In this document: in pieces, positions 9,664-19,412 of the stretch
Layout: every line of letters starts with the position of its first letter
Position numbering within the stretch: the first letter of the stretch is position 1
Source: Bacteroidia bacterium
Lineage (GTDB): Bacteria > Bacteroidota > Bacteroidia > Chitinophagales > JAUHXS01
Direction of reading: 5' to 3'
Assembly (NCBI GenBank): GCA_030426955.1
Contig: JAUHXS010000002.1
Location: 124,001-188,000, forward strand
Length of the DNA stretch: 64,000 nucleotides
The notes under the pieces: generated by a model
The model's input: the letters and a program-made list of their open reading frames with translations, nothing else
Told to the model about the DNA's origin: nothing
The model's database searches: none
Made by a program: the position numbers and the translations under genes

Positions 9664-12600
9664 TATACTAACGCTTCTTTTGAAATGTCCTGAGAAAGTG
9701 CTTTTGATAAGTTGTCTATGATATCTGGGCAATCATAAATTATATCATAAAAAATATCTTTGGGTACAGTATATAACTCACTTTTTTCTTTAGCTATGAT
9801 CTGGGTACCGATATGATGGTTAGTTGATGTTAATTCTGAGATCATATCGCCTTCTGATAGTAAGCTTTCTGAGTTGCTTTCCTTTTGTATGATCGCTCCA
9901 TTTATTATGAAATAAACTAATTTTGAACTTTGTACAGTCAACTCTTTTGATTGCTCTAGCGTGATTACCTCGATATGTTTTCCCATAACATATGTTTTTG
10001 CATGAGGTATCTTGTCGAAGATATTTGCTTTCAATAAGTTAGTCAACTTAGACATGATTAATTTTTTTTCATAATCATCATTTGAAAAAAGATTTTTTAA
10101 ATGAGTTGCTCTCTCAGTATCTACTCGTTCTAAAAGTGTATTAAGAACTGTTTGGTCAAAATTTAAAATGTGCCAAGCTGCTATTTCGGATAGCATAAGA
10201 TCTGTATTAAAAACTTGAGACGAAACATTATTTAATTCTTCATCTGACGTTACTGTTAAATTATACAAGGCACAAGCTCTTGTCCATTGACTAATACTAA
10301 AGAAGTCTCGGTTTACTAAATAGTTAAGCGCCTCTCTATGATTGAGACGTTTCCTAGTGAAAATATTTTCCAGTTTGCTCAGGCGCTCATTGATGGAAGT
10401 GTCATCTAGTACTGGAAATACAATAGGTTTTAGCTCTTCAGCCATAAAAACATCTAGCAATTCAATAGCATACCCAATTCCCTCAGATGTTCCAGTTCGA
10501 ATGTTTTCTGCAACCAGTTCAATAGAATTTTTGTCATAAATAAGAGATAATAAAATAAATATCCTGTCTACTCCGGTCTGTGTCTCATTCTGTAGCGCAT
10601 CAATTAACAATGTGCTGTCAAGCTTATCTGAATCGAGCTCATCTATAATGGCCATATTGTCAATGAGGCTTTTTACTTCCCATTCTAATTGTAAACTTAC
10701 TTTATCAAAAATTTGCTCTTGGTATGCTTTGGTATTTATCTTACCTAGCTCTTGGTATGCTTTTGATACAACCTTTCTGCTAGGATGATTAATTTTATCA
10801 ATCACTAGGTGGGTCGACTTTTCAGTATTAATCATCGCATATGTTTTCAAGATATTGCTAAGTGTAATAAATGTTTGATTGGATTTCCTAAATGCCTTTT
10901 CCAATTCATCTAATACGTTATCCCCATATTCAGATAAAAGTTTGGTAAGTTGATGGGTATATTTGTTTTCTGATAATTGTTTGATTAAAATAGGATATAA
11001 TCTAGGGTCATTTAATTCAGACGCTGTAATATAAGCAGCTACCCTTACTTTTAGACTGTTGTCACATAATAGCTTTCCTAATAGCTCTAACGATTTTAGT
11101 GATGTTTCTTTTATGATTGCTCTTGCAGCATCAATTCTATCCGTTTCTTTTTCTGACGATATCAAGCTATTTATTTTTTGAATAGAAACTTTCTTGACTA
11201 CCTCAGCTTCTTTTTTTCCAATTGCTTTTTCTGCTTGTTTTAATAAGTCGTAGCGTTTTTCATCATCGGCTTTTTTACTAGCTATTTCTCGATATGTAAG
11301 TATTTTTAGGTCATTTAGCCGTTGGGTAACATACTGCTTTGCATTTTCAGAGCCATCTTTAGCCATTTTGAGTAGAGATAACTCTAAGGCACCTACGTCA
11401 AATGATTCTAAAAGCTTAAGACCTAAAACATTCTCCTTTATATCTTGGCTGTTGATCTTTTGAGATAATTTAGCCAGAAGTGCATGATTATCTGTAGCAC
11501 TAACTTCTTTTTTAGAGGTTAGAGAGTTTTTTAAAGTACCTCGATATTGTTGATATAATTTGAAAACTACTAATAACCAAACAGATATAATTCCAAATTG
11601 TATGGTGTTAACATGAATGATTTCAAAGAAAGTCAATGCACTTAATCCAGCTAAGGCAATTCCGGCAAGGGAGGCAGAAACTTCATTTACCACTCCATCA
11701 ATTTTGGTTTGTACATCATATCTGATTGAAATAGGGAGCGGTTGATAAAAGACTTTAAACGCAGGTACTTCAAACGCTTCTTTCAATGACTGTGCAAAGA
11801 GCTTGCAAACTGCTATTCCTAAAAAGAATAATCCAAACTCTTCTGTACCAGGGGTGTAAGAGAAAAGATAACCAATGCCGACAACAGCTAGTGTAAAAAA
11901 GCCTAACAGAATTGGTGTGACTAAAAGCATGAAACGAACGCCATACATACCCATCAACCTACTGTATACAAATGTCTTGATACCTAAACTGAAAATCATT
12001 ATAGCGGCTGAGAAGAGCGCAAAGAAAGCAGCAAAGTCTTCTTCTTTGGGGTATTGGGCATCAGATGCAATCATAAAAGAGTAGTGAACAAAGAATGCTA
12101 CAAACATGGATAACATGACGAATAAGCTCATGAAAAGCACATATCTATTTTTAAAAAAATAGCTAAGTCCCACACTTTTTTGAGTTGCTTTATTATCGGA
12201 GTCATCTTTCGATGTTTCATTGATATCTTTTGAATATTTCTTGAAAATAGAGGCAAGGGTAAAGCCTGCGAGCAGAAGGCTTGATGAGCATATGAATAAA
12301 ATATCTGATGTAGATGAAAATAACTTTAACAATGTGGGTACGGTAAAACAGGCTAAAACGGCTGCAAAAATTCTACCTGCATCAATTAAGCCGAATAACC
12401 TTTTGCCTTGACGTAAAGTAAATAACCTGGTCATTGTGCCCCAAAAACCTACAATACACAATACGTTAAATGGACCTAATGCAATGAATAAGATATAAGA
12501 TAAAGTTGCACTATCGTAATAAGTATATGAGAGTTTGATTAAGCCAACCAATGTTGCGATAATAATGAGTGCACCAGTTGCTAGTTTAGGAAAAGAGATC

Positions 12601-12827
12601 CATTGTTGTAATTGGGAGTAGATAGTCGTTAAGATTATACCTAAAAGCCCTGAAATCATTAGTGCATTTGCAATATCGTGTTCTCCGTAGGTGGATAGAA
12701 AAAGGGTTGTTGCAGATACATCAAAAATTGCAATGAATATTCCTAGAAAAAAAGAATAAAGCAATAAAAGACTCACTTTTGAGCCTTCTCCCTCGACAAT
12801 ATTTAATGCTTTTAGAATTGCTTTCAT
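9663..12827 (-). CDS. Npt1/Npt2-like (ATP/ADP antiporter-related) membrane protein fused to HEAT repeats and a cyclic-nucleotide-binding domain
   Basis: 1054 residues. The first about 430 form 10-12 hydrophobic helices of the major-facilitator superfamily type. They are similar in style to the nucleotide transporter (Npt1/Npt2) group: it starts with a short helix, LKALNIVEGEGSK, and helix-rich LLLYSFFLGIFIAIFDVSATTLFL. Residues about 460-900 are HEAT-like helical repeats (ARAIIKETSLKSLELLGKLLCDNSLKVRVAA). Residues about 920-1040 look like a cyclic-nucleotide-binding domain (YFIINGAIIQKES, LLSEGDMISELT, AKEKSELYTVPKDIF). The canonical phosphate-binding Arg of CNB pockets is not obvious, so ligand binding is uncertain. 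Transport of nucleotides is family-based; in free-living bacteria this architecture may instead be a sensor. It is the first gene of the operon. Confidence 0.75.
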   Translation of the reverse strand: MKAILKALNIVEGEGSKVSLLLLYSFFLGIFIAIFDVSATTLFLSTYGEHDIANALMISGLLGIILTTIYSQLQQWISFPKLATGALIIIATLVGLIKLSYTYYDSATLSYILFIALGPFNVLCIVGFWGTMTRLFTLRQGKRLFGLIDAGRIFAAVLACFTVPTLLKLFSSTSDILFICSSSLLLAGFTLASIFKKYSKDINETSKDDSDNKATQKSVGLSYFFKNRYVLFMSLFVMLSMFVAFFVHYSFMIASDAQYPKEEDFAAFFALFSAAIMIFSLGIKTFVYSRLMGMYGVRFMLLVTPILLGFFTLAVVGIGYLFSYTPGTEEFGLFFLGIAVCKLFAQSLKEAFEVPAFKVFYQPLPISIRYDVQTKIDGVVNEVSASLAGIALAGLSALTFFEIIHVNTIQFGIISVWLLVVFKLYQQYRGTLKNSLTSKKEVSATDNHALLAKLSQKINSQDIKENVLGLKLLESFDVGALELSLLKMAKDGSENAKQYVTQRLNDLKILTYREIASKKADDEKRYDLLKQAEKAIGKKEAEVVKKVSIQKINSLISSEKETDRIDAARAIIKETSLKSLELLGKLLCDNSLKVRVAAYITASELNDPRLYPILIKQLSENKYTHQLTKLLSEYGDNVLDELEKAFRKSNQTFITLSNILKTYAMINTEKSTHLVIDKINHPSRKVVSKAYQELGKINTKAYQEQIFDKVSLQLEWEVKSLIDNMAIIDELDSDKLDSTLLIDALQNETQTGVDRIFILLSLIYDKNSIELVAENIRTGTSEGIGYAIELLDVFMAEELKPIVFPVLDDTSINERLSKLENIFTRKRLNHREALNYLVNRDFFSISQWTRACALYNLTVTSDEELNNVSSQVFNTDLMLSEIAAWHILNFDQTVLNTLLERVDTERATHLKNLFSNDDYEKKLIMSKLTNLLKANIFDKIPHAKTYVMGKHIEVITLEQSKELTVQSSKLVYFIINGAIIQKESNSESLLSEGDMISELTSTNHHIGTQIIAKEKSELYTVPKDIFYDIIYDCPDIIDNLSKALSQDISKEALV

Positions 12828-12985
12828 CTAATCAATTGATGATGAGTTTTTCAACTGGCTAAGATAGTATATTTGCTTCAAAATCTGAATATTAAGCATA
12901 TTAACTTTTTGTTTGTGACAAAAAGCAAGATTATCCTTAAATACAAAATGCCTATCCTTAGGGGCGGCTCTTATAAAAGTGCTGA

Positions 12986-13014
12986 AATTCTTTGAATTTT
13001 CCCCACAAAGAATT
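12986..13014. promoter_or_regulatory. 9-bp perfect inverted repeat between divergent genes
   Basis: AATTCTTTG and CAAAGAATT are separated by 11 bases. It lies between the start of the Npt-like operon and asd, so it cannot be a terminator for either; it may be an operator or a hairpin in a leader. The rest of the 249-base gap shows no gene. Confidence 0.3.
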
Positions 13015-13047
13015 ATTACTATAAATGGTATTGATAAAATATCTTTT

Positions 13048-13055
13048 TATTTTTG
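13048..13055 (+). promoter_or_regulatory. TATTTTTG -7 promoter element for asd
   Basis: Perfect TAnnTTTG 21 bases before the asd ATG. A TTG-containing -33-like box is only loosely placed (about 13031). Confidence 0.5.
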
Positions 13056-13076
13056 CCTACCCAAAATAATAAATAG

Positions 13077-14066
13077 ATGAAAGTAGCAGTAGTCGGCGCA
13101 ACCGGTATGGTTGGAAGTGTTATGTTGAAAGTTTTAGAAGAGCGTAACTTTAACATCACGGAATTAATTCCAGTTGCTTCAGAAAAATCTCTTGGCAAGA
13201 AAATAACTTTTAAAGGAAATGACTATGAGGTAGTTACACTGCAAATGGCATTAGATAAAAAGCCCAACCTTGCCATATTTTCTGCAGGAGGAACTACTTC
13301 TAAAGAGTGGGCGCCAAAATTTGCCTCAGTAGGATGTAAAGTGATAGATAACTCTTCTGCGTGGAGAATGGATTCGGATAAGCACTTAGTAGTGCCAGAA
13401 ATTAATGCCAATGAACTCACAAAAGAGGATATGATTATTGCAAATCCTAATTGCTCTACGATCCAAATGGTAGTTGCTTTAGCACCTTTGCATAAAGAAT
13501 ATAAAATCAAAAGGCTTGTGATTTCTACATATCAGTCTGTAACAGGGACAGGAGTGTCGGCTGTACAACAGTTAAATGACGAAAGGGCTGGAGTTGAAGG
13601 GGCGAAGGCATACCCACATGTGATTGATCAAAACTGTTTGCCTCATGGTGGAGATTTTATGGAAGATGGATATACTACTGAAGAGATTAAGTTGGTGAAT
13701 GAAACTCGAAAAATTTTAGGAGATAATAGTATTAATACAACTGCAACAGTTGTAAGAGTACCAGTAGTTGGAGGTCATTCGGAGAGTGTCAATATTGAGT
13801 TTGAAAAAGATTTTGATTTAGAAGAAGTGAAAAATATTCTTCAGAATGCTCCAGGGATAACCCTTCAAGACGATCCAAGTCAAAACCTCTATCCAATGCC
13901 AATCAATGCACATAATAAAGATGATGTGTTTGTAGGAAGATTACGACGTGACTATTCACAGCCTAATAGCTTAAATATGTGGATCGTTTCTGATAACCTA
14001 CGAAAAGGTGCAGCAACGAATGCGGTACAAATTGCAGAATATTTAGTTGAAAAAGGTCTTGTATAG
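13077..14066 (+). CDS. asd: aspartate-semialdehyde dehydrogenase
   Basis: Reduces aspartyl phosphate to aspartate semialdehyde with NADPH, the branch point for lysine/diaminopimelate, threonine and methionine. The N-terminal NADP motif GATGMVGSVML is intact. The active-site Cys lies in NPNCSTIQ, the substrate Arg/Glu region is in YQSVTGTG, and the second active-site region VPVVGGHSESV contains the catalytic His. At 329 residues it has the normal length. It has its own promoter and is followed by bioA after 39 bases; a short AT-rich inverted repeat (14077-14098) lies in that gap. Confidence 0.95.
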   Translation: MKVAVVGATGMVGSVMLKVLEERNFNITELIPVASEKSLGKKITFKGNDYEVVTLQMALDKKPNLAIFSAGGTTSKEWAPKFASVGCKVIDNSSAWRMDSDKHLVVPEINANELTKEDMIIANPNCSTIQMVVALAPLHKEYKIKRLVISTYQSVTGTGVSAVQQLNDERAGVEGAKAYPHVIDQNCLPHGGDFMEDGYTTEEIKLVNETRKILGDNSINTTATVVRVPVVGGHSESVNIEFEKDFDLEEVKNILQNAPGITLQDDPSQNLYPMPINAHNKDDVFVGRLRRDYSQPNSLNMWIVSDNLRKGAATNAVQIAEYLVEKGLV

Positions 14067-14105
14067 ACCATGATTTAATAATAGTATTGGCTATTATTGG
14101 ATAAT

Positions 14106-15383
14106 ATGGACTCGTTTCAATTTGACAAAGAACATCTTTGGCATCCTTATGCATCATTTGAAACCTCAATAAATAATTATAAGGTTTTATCTGCAAAAGG
14201 TGTTGAGCTTGAATTATCAAATGGACAAAAGATCATTGATGGAATGTCTAGTTGGTGGTCTGTCATTCATGGATATAATCATCCTGAAATAAATAAAGCC
14301 GCAAAAGACCAGATTGATAAGATGTCCCATGTCATGTTTGGAGGACTTACACATGAGCCAGCAATCACGCTTGGTAAGCAGTTATTAGAGATATTACCCA
14401 ACGGACTTGAAAAGATCTTTTACTGTGATAGTGGGTCTGTATCAGTAGAAGTAGCTATGAAGATGGCTATCCAGTATCAATATGCTAGGGGGCATTATAA
14501 AAAAAGTAAACTAATGACCTTTAGAGGTGGGTATCATGGTGATACGACTGGAGCCATGTCTGTATGTGATCCTGAAAATGGTATGCATCATTTATTTGCT
14601 AACTTTTTGCCTAAACACTTTTTTTCAAATTCACCTGAGCTAGGTTTTGACAGAGAATTGACAAATGAACAAGTTCAAGAGCTAGAGCATTTCTTTATCA
14701 CACATTCAAAGGAATCCGCTGCTTTCATTTTAGAGCCTATTGTGCAGGGGGCAGGAGGAATGCGTATTTATAGTCCGCAATACCTCAAAATTATTCGTTC
14801 TCTTTGTGATCAATATGATGTGTTGCTTATTGCTGATGAGATTGCGACAGGATTTGGTAGAACAGGTGAGTTGTTCGCGGTAAACCATGCTAATGTGATT
14901 CCTGATATAATATGTATTGGCAAGGCATTAACAGGAGGATATTTATCTATGGCTGCAACGATATGTACATTAGAAATAGCAACGGTCATATCTAAGGATG
15001 GGGGCGTATTAATGCATGGGCCAACCTTTATGGCAAATCCATTATCATGTGCGGTGGCCAGTAAAAGTATTGAGCTTTTGTTGAGATCTGAATGGAGAAA
15101 TAACATTAAAACTATTGAATCCATTTTGTCTGAAAAACTATTTCCACTTAAGAAGTTAGATGCCGTTAAAGATGTTAGAGTGATTGGTACAATTGGCGTG
15201 GTCGAAATGAATGCCTCAGTTGACGTAGCAAAAGTTCAAAGGTTTTTAGTTGAGCAAGGTGTTTGGCTAAGGCCATTTAGAAATCTTATTTACACGATGC
15301 CCCCATATACGATAAAAAAGGAAGAGATGCGCAAGGTTTGTAGTGTAATAACATCTCTTTTTAATGAGAATGTTTTCACTTAA
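14106..15383 (+). CDS. bioA: adenosylmethionine-8-amino-7-oxononanoate aminotransferase
   Basis: Biotin synthesis step making 7,8-diaminopelargonate from KAPA with SAM as amino donor. Motifs that separate it from other class-III aminotransferases are HLWHPYASF near the N-terminus, SSWWSVIHGYNHPEI and HVMFGGLTHEP. The PLP-binding region is LLIADEIATGFGRTG, and the Schiff-base Lys is in CIGKALTGGYL. I use the ATG at 14106; a TTG three codons upstream is possible but sits inside an inverted repeat. No other biotin gene is adjacent (the oxoamine synthase at 41144 is probably not BioF). Confidence 0.92.
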   Translation: MDSFQFDKEHLWHPYASFETSINNYKVLSAKGVELELSNGQKIIDGMSSWWSVIHGYNHPEINKAAKDQIDKMSHVMFGGLTHEPAITLGKQLLEILPNGLEKIFYCDSGSVSVEVAMKMAIQYQYARGHYKKSKLMTFRGGYHGDTTGAMSVCDPENGMHHLFANFLPKHFFSNSPELGFDRELTNEQVQELEHFFITHSKESAAFILEPIVQGAGGMRIYSPQYLKIIRSLCDQYDVLLIADEIATGFGRTGELFAVNHANVIPDIICIGKALTGGYLSMAATICTLEIATVISKDGGVLMHGPTFMANPLSCAVASKSIELLLRSEWRNNIKTIESILSEKLFPLKKLDAVKDVRVIGTIGVVEMNASVDVAKVQRFLVEQGVWLRPFRNLIYTMPPYTIKKEEMRKVCSVITSLFNENVFT

Positions 15384-15415
15384 TCCTTGTCTTGAATTTA
15401 GTATAAACCCATTAT

Positions 15416-15444
15416 AGGCTTTTTTGACTAGCCTTTGTTTTTTG
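15416..15444 (+). terminator. weak candidate terminator after bioA
   Basis: AGGCT and AGCCT can pair across a 9-base loop and are followed by TTGTTTTTTG. The stem is only five base pairs, so this is tentative. The remaining bases up to 15662 hold no gene that I can see. Confidence 0.35.
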
Positions 15445-15662
15445 TGATTATTATTTTGATAATCATAATTTTATATGTGTTATTCATTGTTGTGGATATT
15501 GTCGATAACCTGAATTTTTGGTGTTTTTCTATAATTGAAATTATAATAGTCATTTAAAAAAAATTAGATTGATCCTTTTTATATAGCTATTATACTGAAT
15601 CCTGAAATTTTTGGTCTTGCCCCATTTAATATTAAAGTTAACAACAAGGAAGAAAAGTCAAA

Positions 15663-18600
15663 ATGAAAACTAAGGTTACATTATTAATTGCATATTGTTC
15701 TATATTTATTCTTGTTAAAACATTTGCTCAGCCATTACCTTGTGCTAATCCAACATGGCCAAACTTTGGATCAGGTCAAGGAATTACAAATGTGACATTG
15801 AATGCGTTAAATAATACAACGCCAATTTCGGAAGGTTTTACAGTAGAGTATGATTCTGGAGCAATAGTTGTTGATATATTAGCATGTAGTCAATTTATGA
15901 TGACAGTTACGGGAGGAGGAGGAGGATTGGTGTCTATTGACTGGAATACAAATGGTGCTTTTGACTTGCCTCAAGAACGTTATTATCCTATAGCTAGTGG
16001 CTCTATAGATACATTTGTTATAGATGTACCATCAAGCGCAACTTTAGGTAATAAAATAGTGCGAGTAATGAAAGGAACTGGTGGGGCGGAATGTGGTAGT
16101 TTTTTTATAGGTGGAGATGTTGAGGATTACAAAATCAACATTACTGATCAAGACATGGCTGTGGATTCTGTTCTAGTGAATCAAGTTTCTACTTGCTATC
16201 AACCAGGCGAGTTATGCAATCCAATTTTACAAATAGAGTTATATACTAGCGGCTCTTTTAATCCTGTTACTATCACCAGTTTTGATTTAACAACAAGTGG
16301 AACTACAAATAATACAGATATAGATCAATCTAAAATAGCATATGCACCAGCATTTTCTCCAAGTTCATCTTGTGAAACACCATTTGGATCAATATTCTCT
16401 CCAAGTGGGGCATATAGCATCAATGGGGCTAAAACTTTAACACCAAGTGGTACCTGTAATAGCGTTCATTATTTTTATTTAACATATGATATTAGTTCTA
16501 GTGCAACTAATGGGAGATTTTTAGATGCTACATGTACCAATGTATCATATTTGCAAGGAGGTACCCCTATGAGCATCGTGCCTTCCAACCCTAGTCCAAT
16601 TGGAAAAGGAGAAATTGTTAATAATGTTGAAATATGTGATAATGGAATCGATGATGACTGTGATGGCTTGGTAGACTGTTTTGATCCAGATTGTTCTGAT
16701 TTTTCGTTTTGCAGTTCTTCGTCTTCGACTTTTTTTTATGGTTTGCCCTTAGATACTTGTACCGTAGTTCCCATTGATTCACCAAAAAGCATTAAAATAA
16801 AAAAGGAATGGGAGTTTAATATTGCTTCGAACTCACATAGATTTTCTGTAATGGGAGACCTGGATAACGATGGATTTTCAGAAGTAGTTGTTCAATCGTC
16901 AAACACTATGCTAAGCGTTTTGGATGGAAGGGATGGAACCGTAAAAAAGACTTTTAATATTCCAGGTTCTTTTTTCAATGTTGGAGCCATTGCAGATGTG
17001 GATGGTAATGGTTCGGGTGAAATATATTGGAAGTCTGGCACTAGTCGTATGATTTGTATTGATTACGTTACGGGAGTTACTTTATGGAATAAAGTTTATT
17101 CTCAGCCAATAGGGGGGGAGATGTCAATAGTAGATTTTAATGGAGATGGGAAAAGTGAGATTTTATTTGGAAGTTCAATATACAATGCGGAAAGTGGAGA
17201 TTATATGGGGGGCTTCATTCCGCCATCGACTGGATATTTCTTGGGCCCGAGTATCTTAGCCGTTGATGTCTTGCCAGATTATGTTTGTGCAGATTGCTCT
17301 GGTCTAGAGCTAGTTGAAGGCACAGATGTTTATACTGTAGATATTAACGTCCTATCAGCAGACATTAAGGAGTATAGTTCGTTTAAAAATGATCCAATAT
17401 TACAGTCATTTCCAGAGAACTATTTAAGAAGATACTCTTCTGCTGCAGATTTTGACAACGACGGATTACTTGATATTGCAACAGTTCAAAAAGGTAGAGC
17501 CTTTATTTGGAATCCAAGAACATTAGAGATTTTAGATTCTGTTTCATTTGCAAGTATACCTCAGATACCCGATAATGATCATTCTTATTTTGTTGCTCCA
17601 ACTGTTGATGATCTTGACGGTAATGGTGATCTCGATATTGTTTTTTCTGTCGTAAGCTCACCTACAGATGAGGCGCAAAATAGAATATTATTAGCTTTGA
17701 ATGGTAATTTGGATTTTATGTGGTTACGACAAGGAATTGCAGATGTAAACTTTTCTCCACCCATATCTTTTGACTTAAATGATGATGGTAATAAAGAATT
17801 GATTTTTAGGAGTGAAGGGTTTAATGTGATGAATAGTAGGAACTTGCACATCTTAGATGCTAAAACTGGAATAAGTTTAGATTCTATGCCCTGTAAAAAT
17901 ATCACCTTCCCTCATGATGGTGCTACGATGATTGCTGATATTGACGGAGATGCAGAAGCTGAAATAGTATGTGGTTGTGAAGATAGTTCTAATACTTTTT
18001 CGTTTATAGCAATTGGCAGTAACTCTGATAATTGGATTTGCTCTAGAACTATGTGGAATCAATATCGATACCATCCTGCTTTTGTCAATGATGACCTCAC
18101 TATTCCTAGAGTACAACAAAATCATGGAAGGATAAAGCAATTAAATTCGTGGGGTATTCAGAGCAGTTTTAGGGACACTCTTGGGAACCTTGCATGTCCA
18201 CTTCCAGATTTAGAAGTTAAAATAGATAGTTTTAATTACGTATCATGTGATTCTATTAATGCGTTCATAGAGGTATGTAACAATGGTCTTAAGCCAATTC
18301 AGCCTGCTGGTAAAAAAGTCACGAAGTATATTAGCATTTATAATGGTGATCCTTTGTTAGAAGGAGTCTTGATAAAAACAGATACATTATTATCATTGCT
18401 TGATTCAGTAGGTTCATGCGTTAAGTACAATACAGGCGTGTATTGTGCAGATTTTCCTTTTGAGTTGTATGTAGTTGTAAACGATAGCGGATTAGAAGCA
18501 CTAAATGCACCTCAATTGAAATTTTCAGAATGCAATTTGAATAACAACATTAATTATGTTGTTATTCCCAAACAAGTCATTGCTGGAATCGAAACGATGC

Positions 18601-19067
18601 AGAGTGAGGCATGCATAGGAACAAGTATTTCATTGAATGCAACAGGAGATGGGACATATCAATGGAGTACTGGTTCTAATATGAATGTAATTAGTTTTGT
18701 CCCGACGGAGGATACAACAATACAACTAATTGTAACCTCGGACTTGGGATGTCAAGACACCTCATATCAAAAAATTAGTACGGGTAGACGAGAATTGTTT
18801 ATTCCTAATGCAATTTCAATTAATGGAGACGGGACAAATGATAAAATATGTATTGGGGAAAATAATAGTTGCGTACACTCAGCATCATTAACTGTTTATG
18901 ACAAATTTGGGAAAAGAATACATTTTATGGAGGGCCGTTCACCTTGCTGGGATGATATATCTAATAACTCCAGCGTAGGTGCTGGGGTATACATGGTACA
19001 TTATGAAGCAATCTTGAATGACGGTAGTTTGTTAAGGGAGATAAAAAATGTATCACTATTAAAGTAG
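15663..19067 (+). CDS. T9SS type-B secreted protein with FG-GAP-like repeats
   Basis: 1134 residues. Signal peptide (MKTKVTLLIAYCSIFILVKTFAQ). The N-terminal part is a GEVED-like domain (VSIDWNTNGAFD...GGDVEDYKINI). A Cys/Asp-rich motif CDNGIDDDCDGLVDC looks like a calcium-binding MopE/thrombospondin-type element. It is followed by at least seven FG-GAP/VCBS-like blades with Asp-rich loops (DLDNDGFSEVV, DVDGNGSGEIY, DFNGDGKSEIL, DFDNDGLLDIA, DLDGNGDLDIV, DLNDDGNKELI, DIDGDAEAEIV). The end is a gliding-type (CHU_C, type B) sorting domain: FIPNAISINGDGTNDK...LTVYDKFGKRI...GAGVYMVHYEA. It should be exported by T9SS and shown on the cell surface, probably as an adhesin. Function beyond that is not recognisable. 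Confidence 0.85.
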   Translation: MKTKVTLLIAYCSIFILVKTFAQPLPCANPTWPNFGSGQGITNVTLNALNNTTPISEGFTVEYDSGAIVVDILACSQFMMTVTGGGGGLVSIDWNTNGAFDLPQERYYPIASGSIDTFVIDVPSSATLGNKIVRVMKGTGGAECGSFFIGGDVEDYKINITDQDMAVDSVLVNQVSTCYQPGELCNPILQIELYTSGSFNPVTITSFDLTTSGTTNNTDIDQSKIAYAPAFSPSSSCETPFGSIFSPSGAYSINGAKTLTPSGTCNSVHYFYLTYDISSSATNGRFLDATCTNVSYLQGGTPMSIVPSNPSPIGKGEIVNNVEICDNGIDDDCDGLVDCFDPDCSDFSFCSSSSSTFFYGLPLDTCTVVPIDSPKSIKIKKEWEFNIASNSHRFSVMGDLDNDGFSEVVVQSSNTMLSVLDGRDGTVKKTFNIPGSFFNVGAIADVDGNGSGEIYWKSGTSRMICIDYVTGVTLWNKVYSQPIGGEMSIVDFNGDGKSEILFGSSIYNAESGDYMGGFIPPSTGYFLGPSILAVDVLPDYVCADCSGLELVEGTDVYTVDINVLSADIKEYSSFKNDPILQSFPENYLRRYSSAADFDNDGLLDIATVQKGRAFIWNPRTLEILDSVSFASIPQIPDNDHSYFVAPTVDDLDGNGDLDIVFSVVSSPTDEAQNRILLALNGNLDFMWLRQGIADVNFSPPISFDLNDDGNKELIFRSEGFNVMNSRNLHILDAKTGISLDSMPCKNITFPHDGATMIADIDGDAEAEIVCGCEDSSNTFSFIAIGSNSDNWICSRTMWNQYRYHPAFVNDDLTIPRVQQNHGRIKQLNSWGIQSSFRDTLGNLACPLPDLEVKIDSFNYVSCDSINAFIEVCNNGLKPIQPAGKKVTKYISIYNGDPLLEGVLIKTDTLLSLLDSVGSCVKYNTGVYCADFPFELYVVVNDSGLEALNAPQLKFSECNLNNNINYVVIPKQVIAGIETMQSEACIGTSISLNATGDGTYQWSTGSNMNVISFVPTEDTTIQLIVTSDLGCQDTSYQKISTGRRELFIPNAISINGDGTNDKICIGENNSCVHSASLTVYDKFGKRIHFMEGRSPCWDDISNNSSVGAGVYMVHYEAILNDGSLLREIKNVSLLK

Positions 19068-19412
19068 TAGTATAGCTAAAACAGAATAATTTGACACTAT
19101 GAAATCCACTTCAAATAACGCATAGATTCCCCTCAATAGGTACTTTATTTGTAAATGCCTATCACTTCATAGTTTTTCTTTAAATTCACTTACTTAGTAG
19201 AAAGTCATGCGAGAAGGAATTTTGCAATAAGCTAAATCAGTAGGTGTAAATACATCTTTAAATAAAAGATAGCATTTGTATGTAAAAGGCTTAGTACAAA
19301 TCTTTCAAATCAGTTAGAGGTTGAAGAGGAAAGGAAGTCGAAGAAGTGACTCCTAAGATAATGGAATAAATTAAGGAAATGTTTAAGGTAAGTTTTTAAT
19401 AGTAAATTAAGT
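19068..19412. other. 345-base gap, no gene; possible decayed remnant
   Basis: No intact reading frame. The part at about 19200-19390 gives fragmentary helical-looking peptides in different frames, broken by stops, which could be the wreck of a small gene. I cannot assign a family. No clear terminator or promoter is seen. Confidence 0.3.

Noticed and set aside
14077-14098. AATAATAG/CTATTATT inverted repeat as asd terminator
   Set aside because: Purely AT, no U-tract and it abuts the bioA start; hairpin stability is too low to call.
19200-19400. Possible insertion-sequence orfA remnant
   Set aside because: Frames are interrupted, no inverted repeats or transposase motifs could be seen; left as undefined gap.
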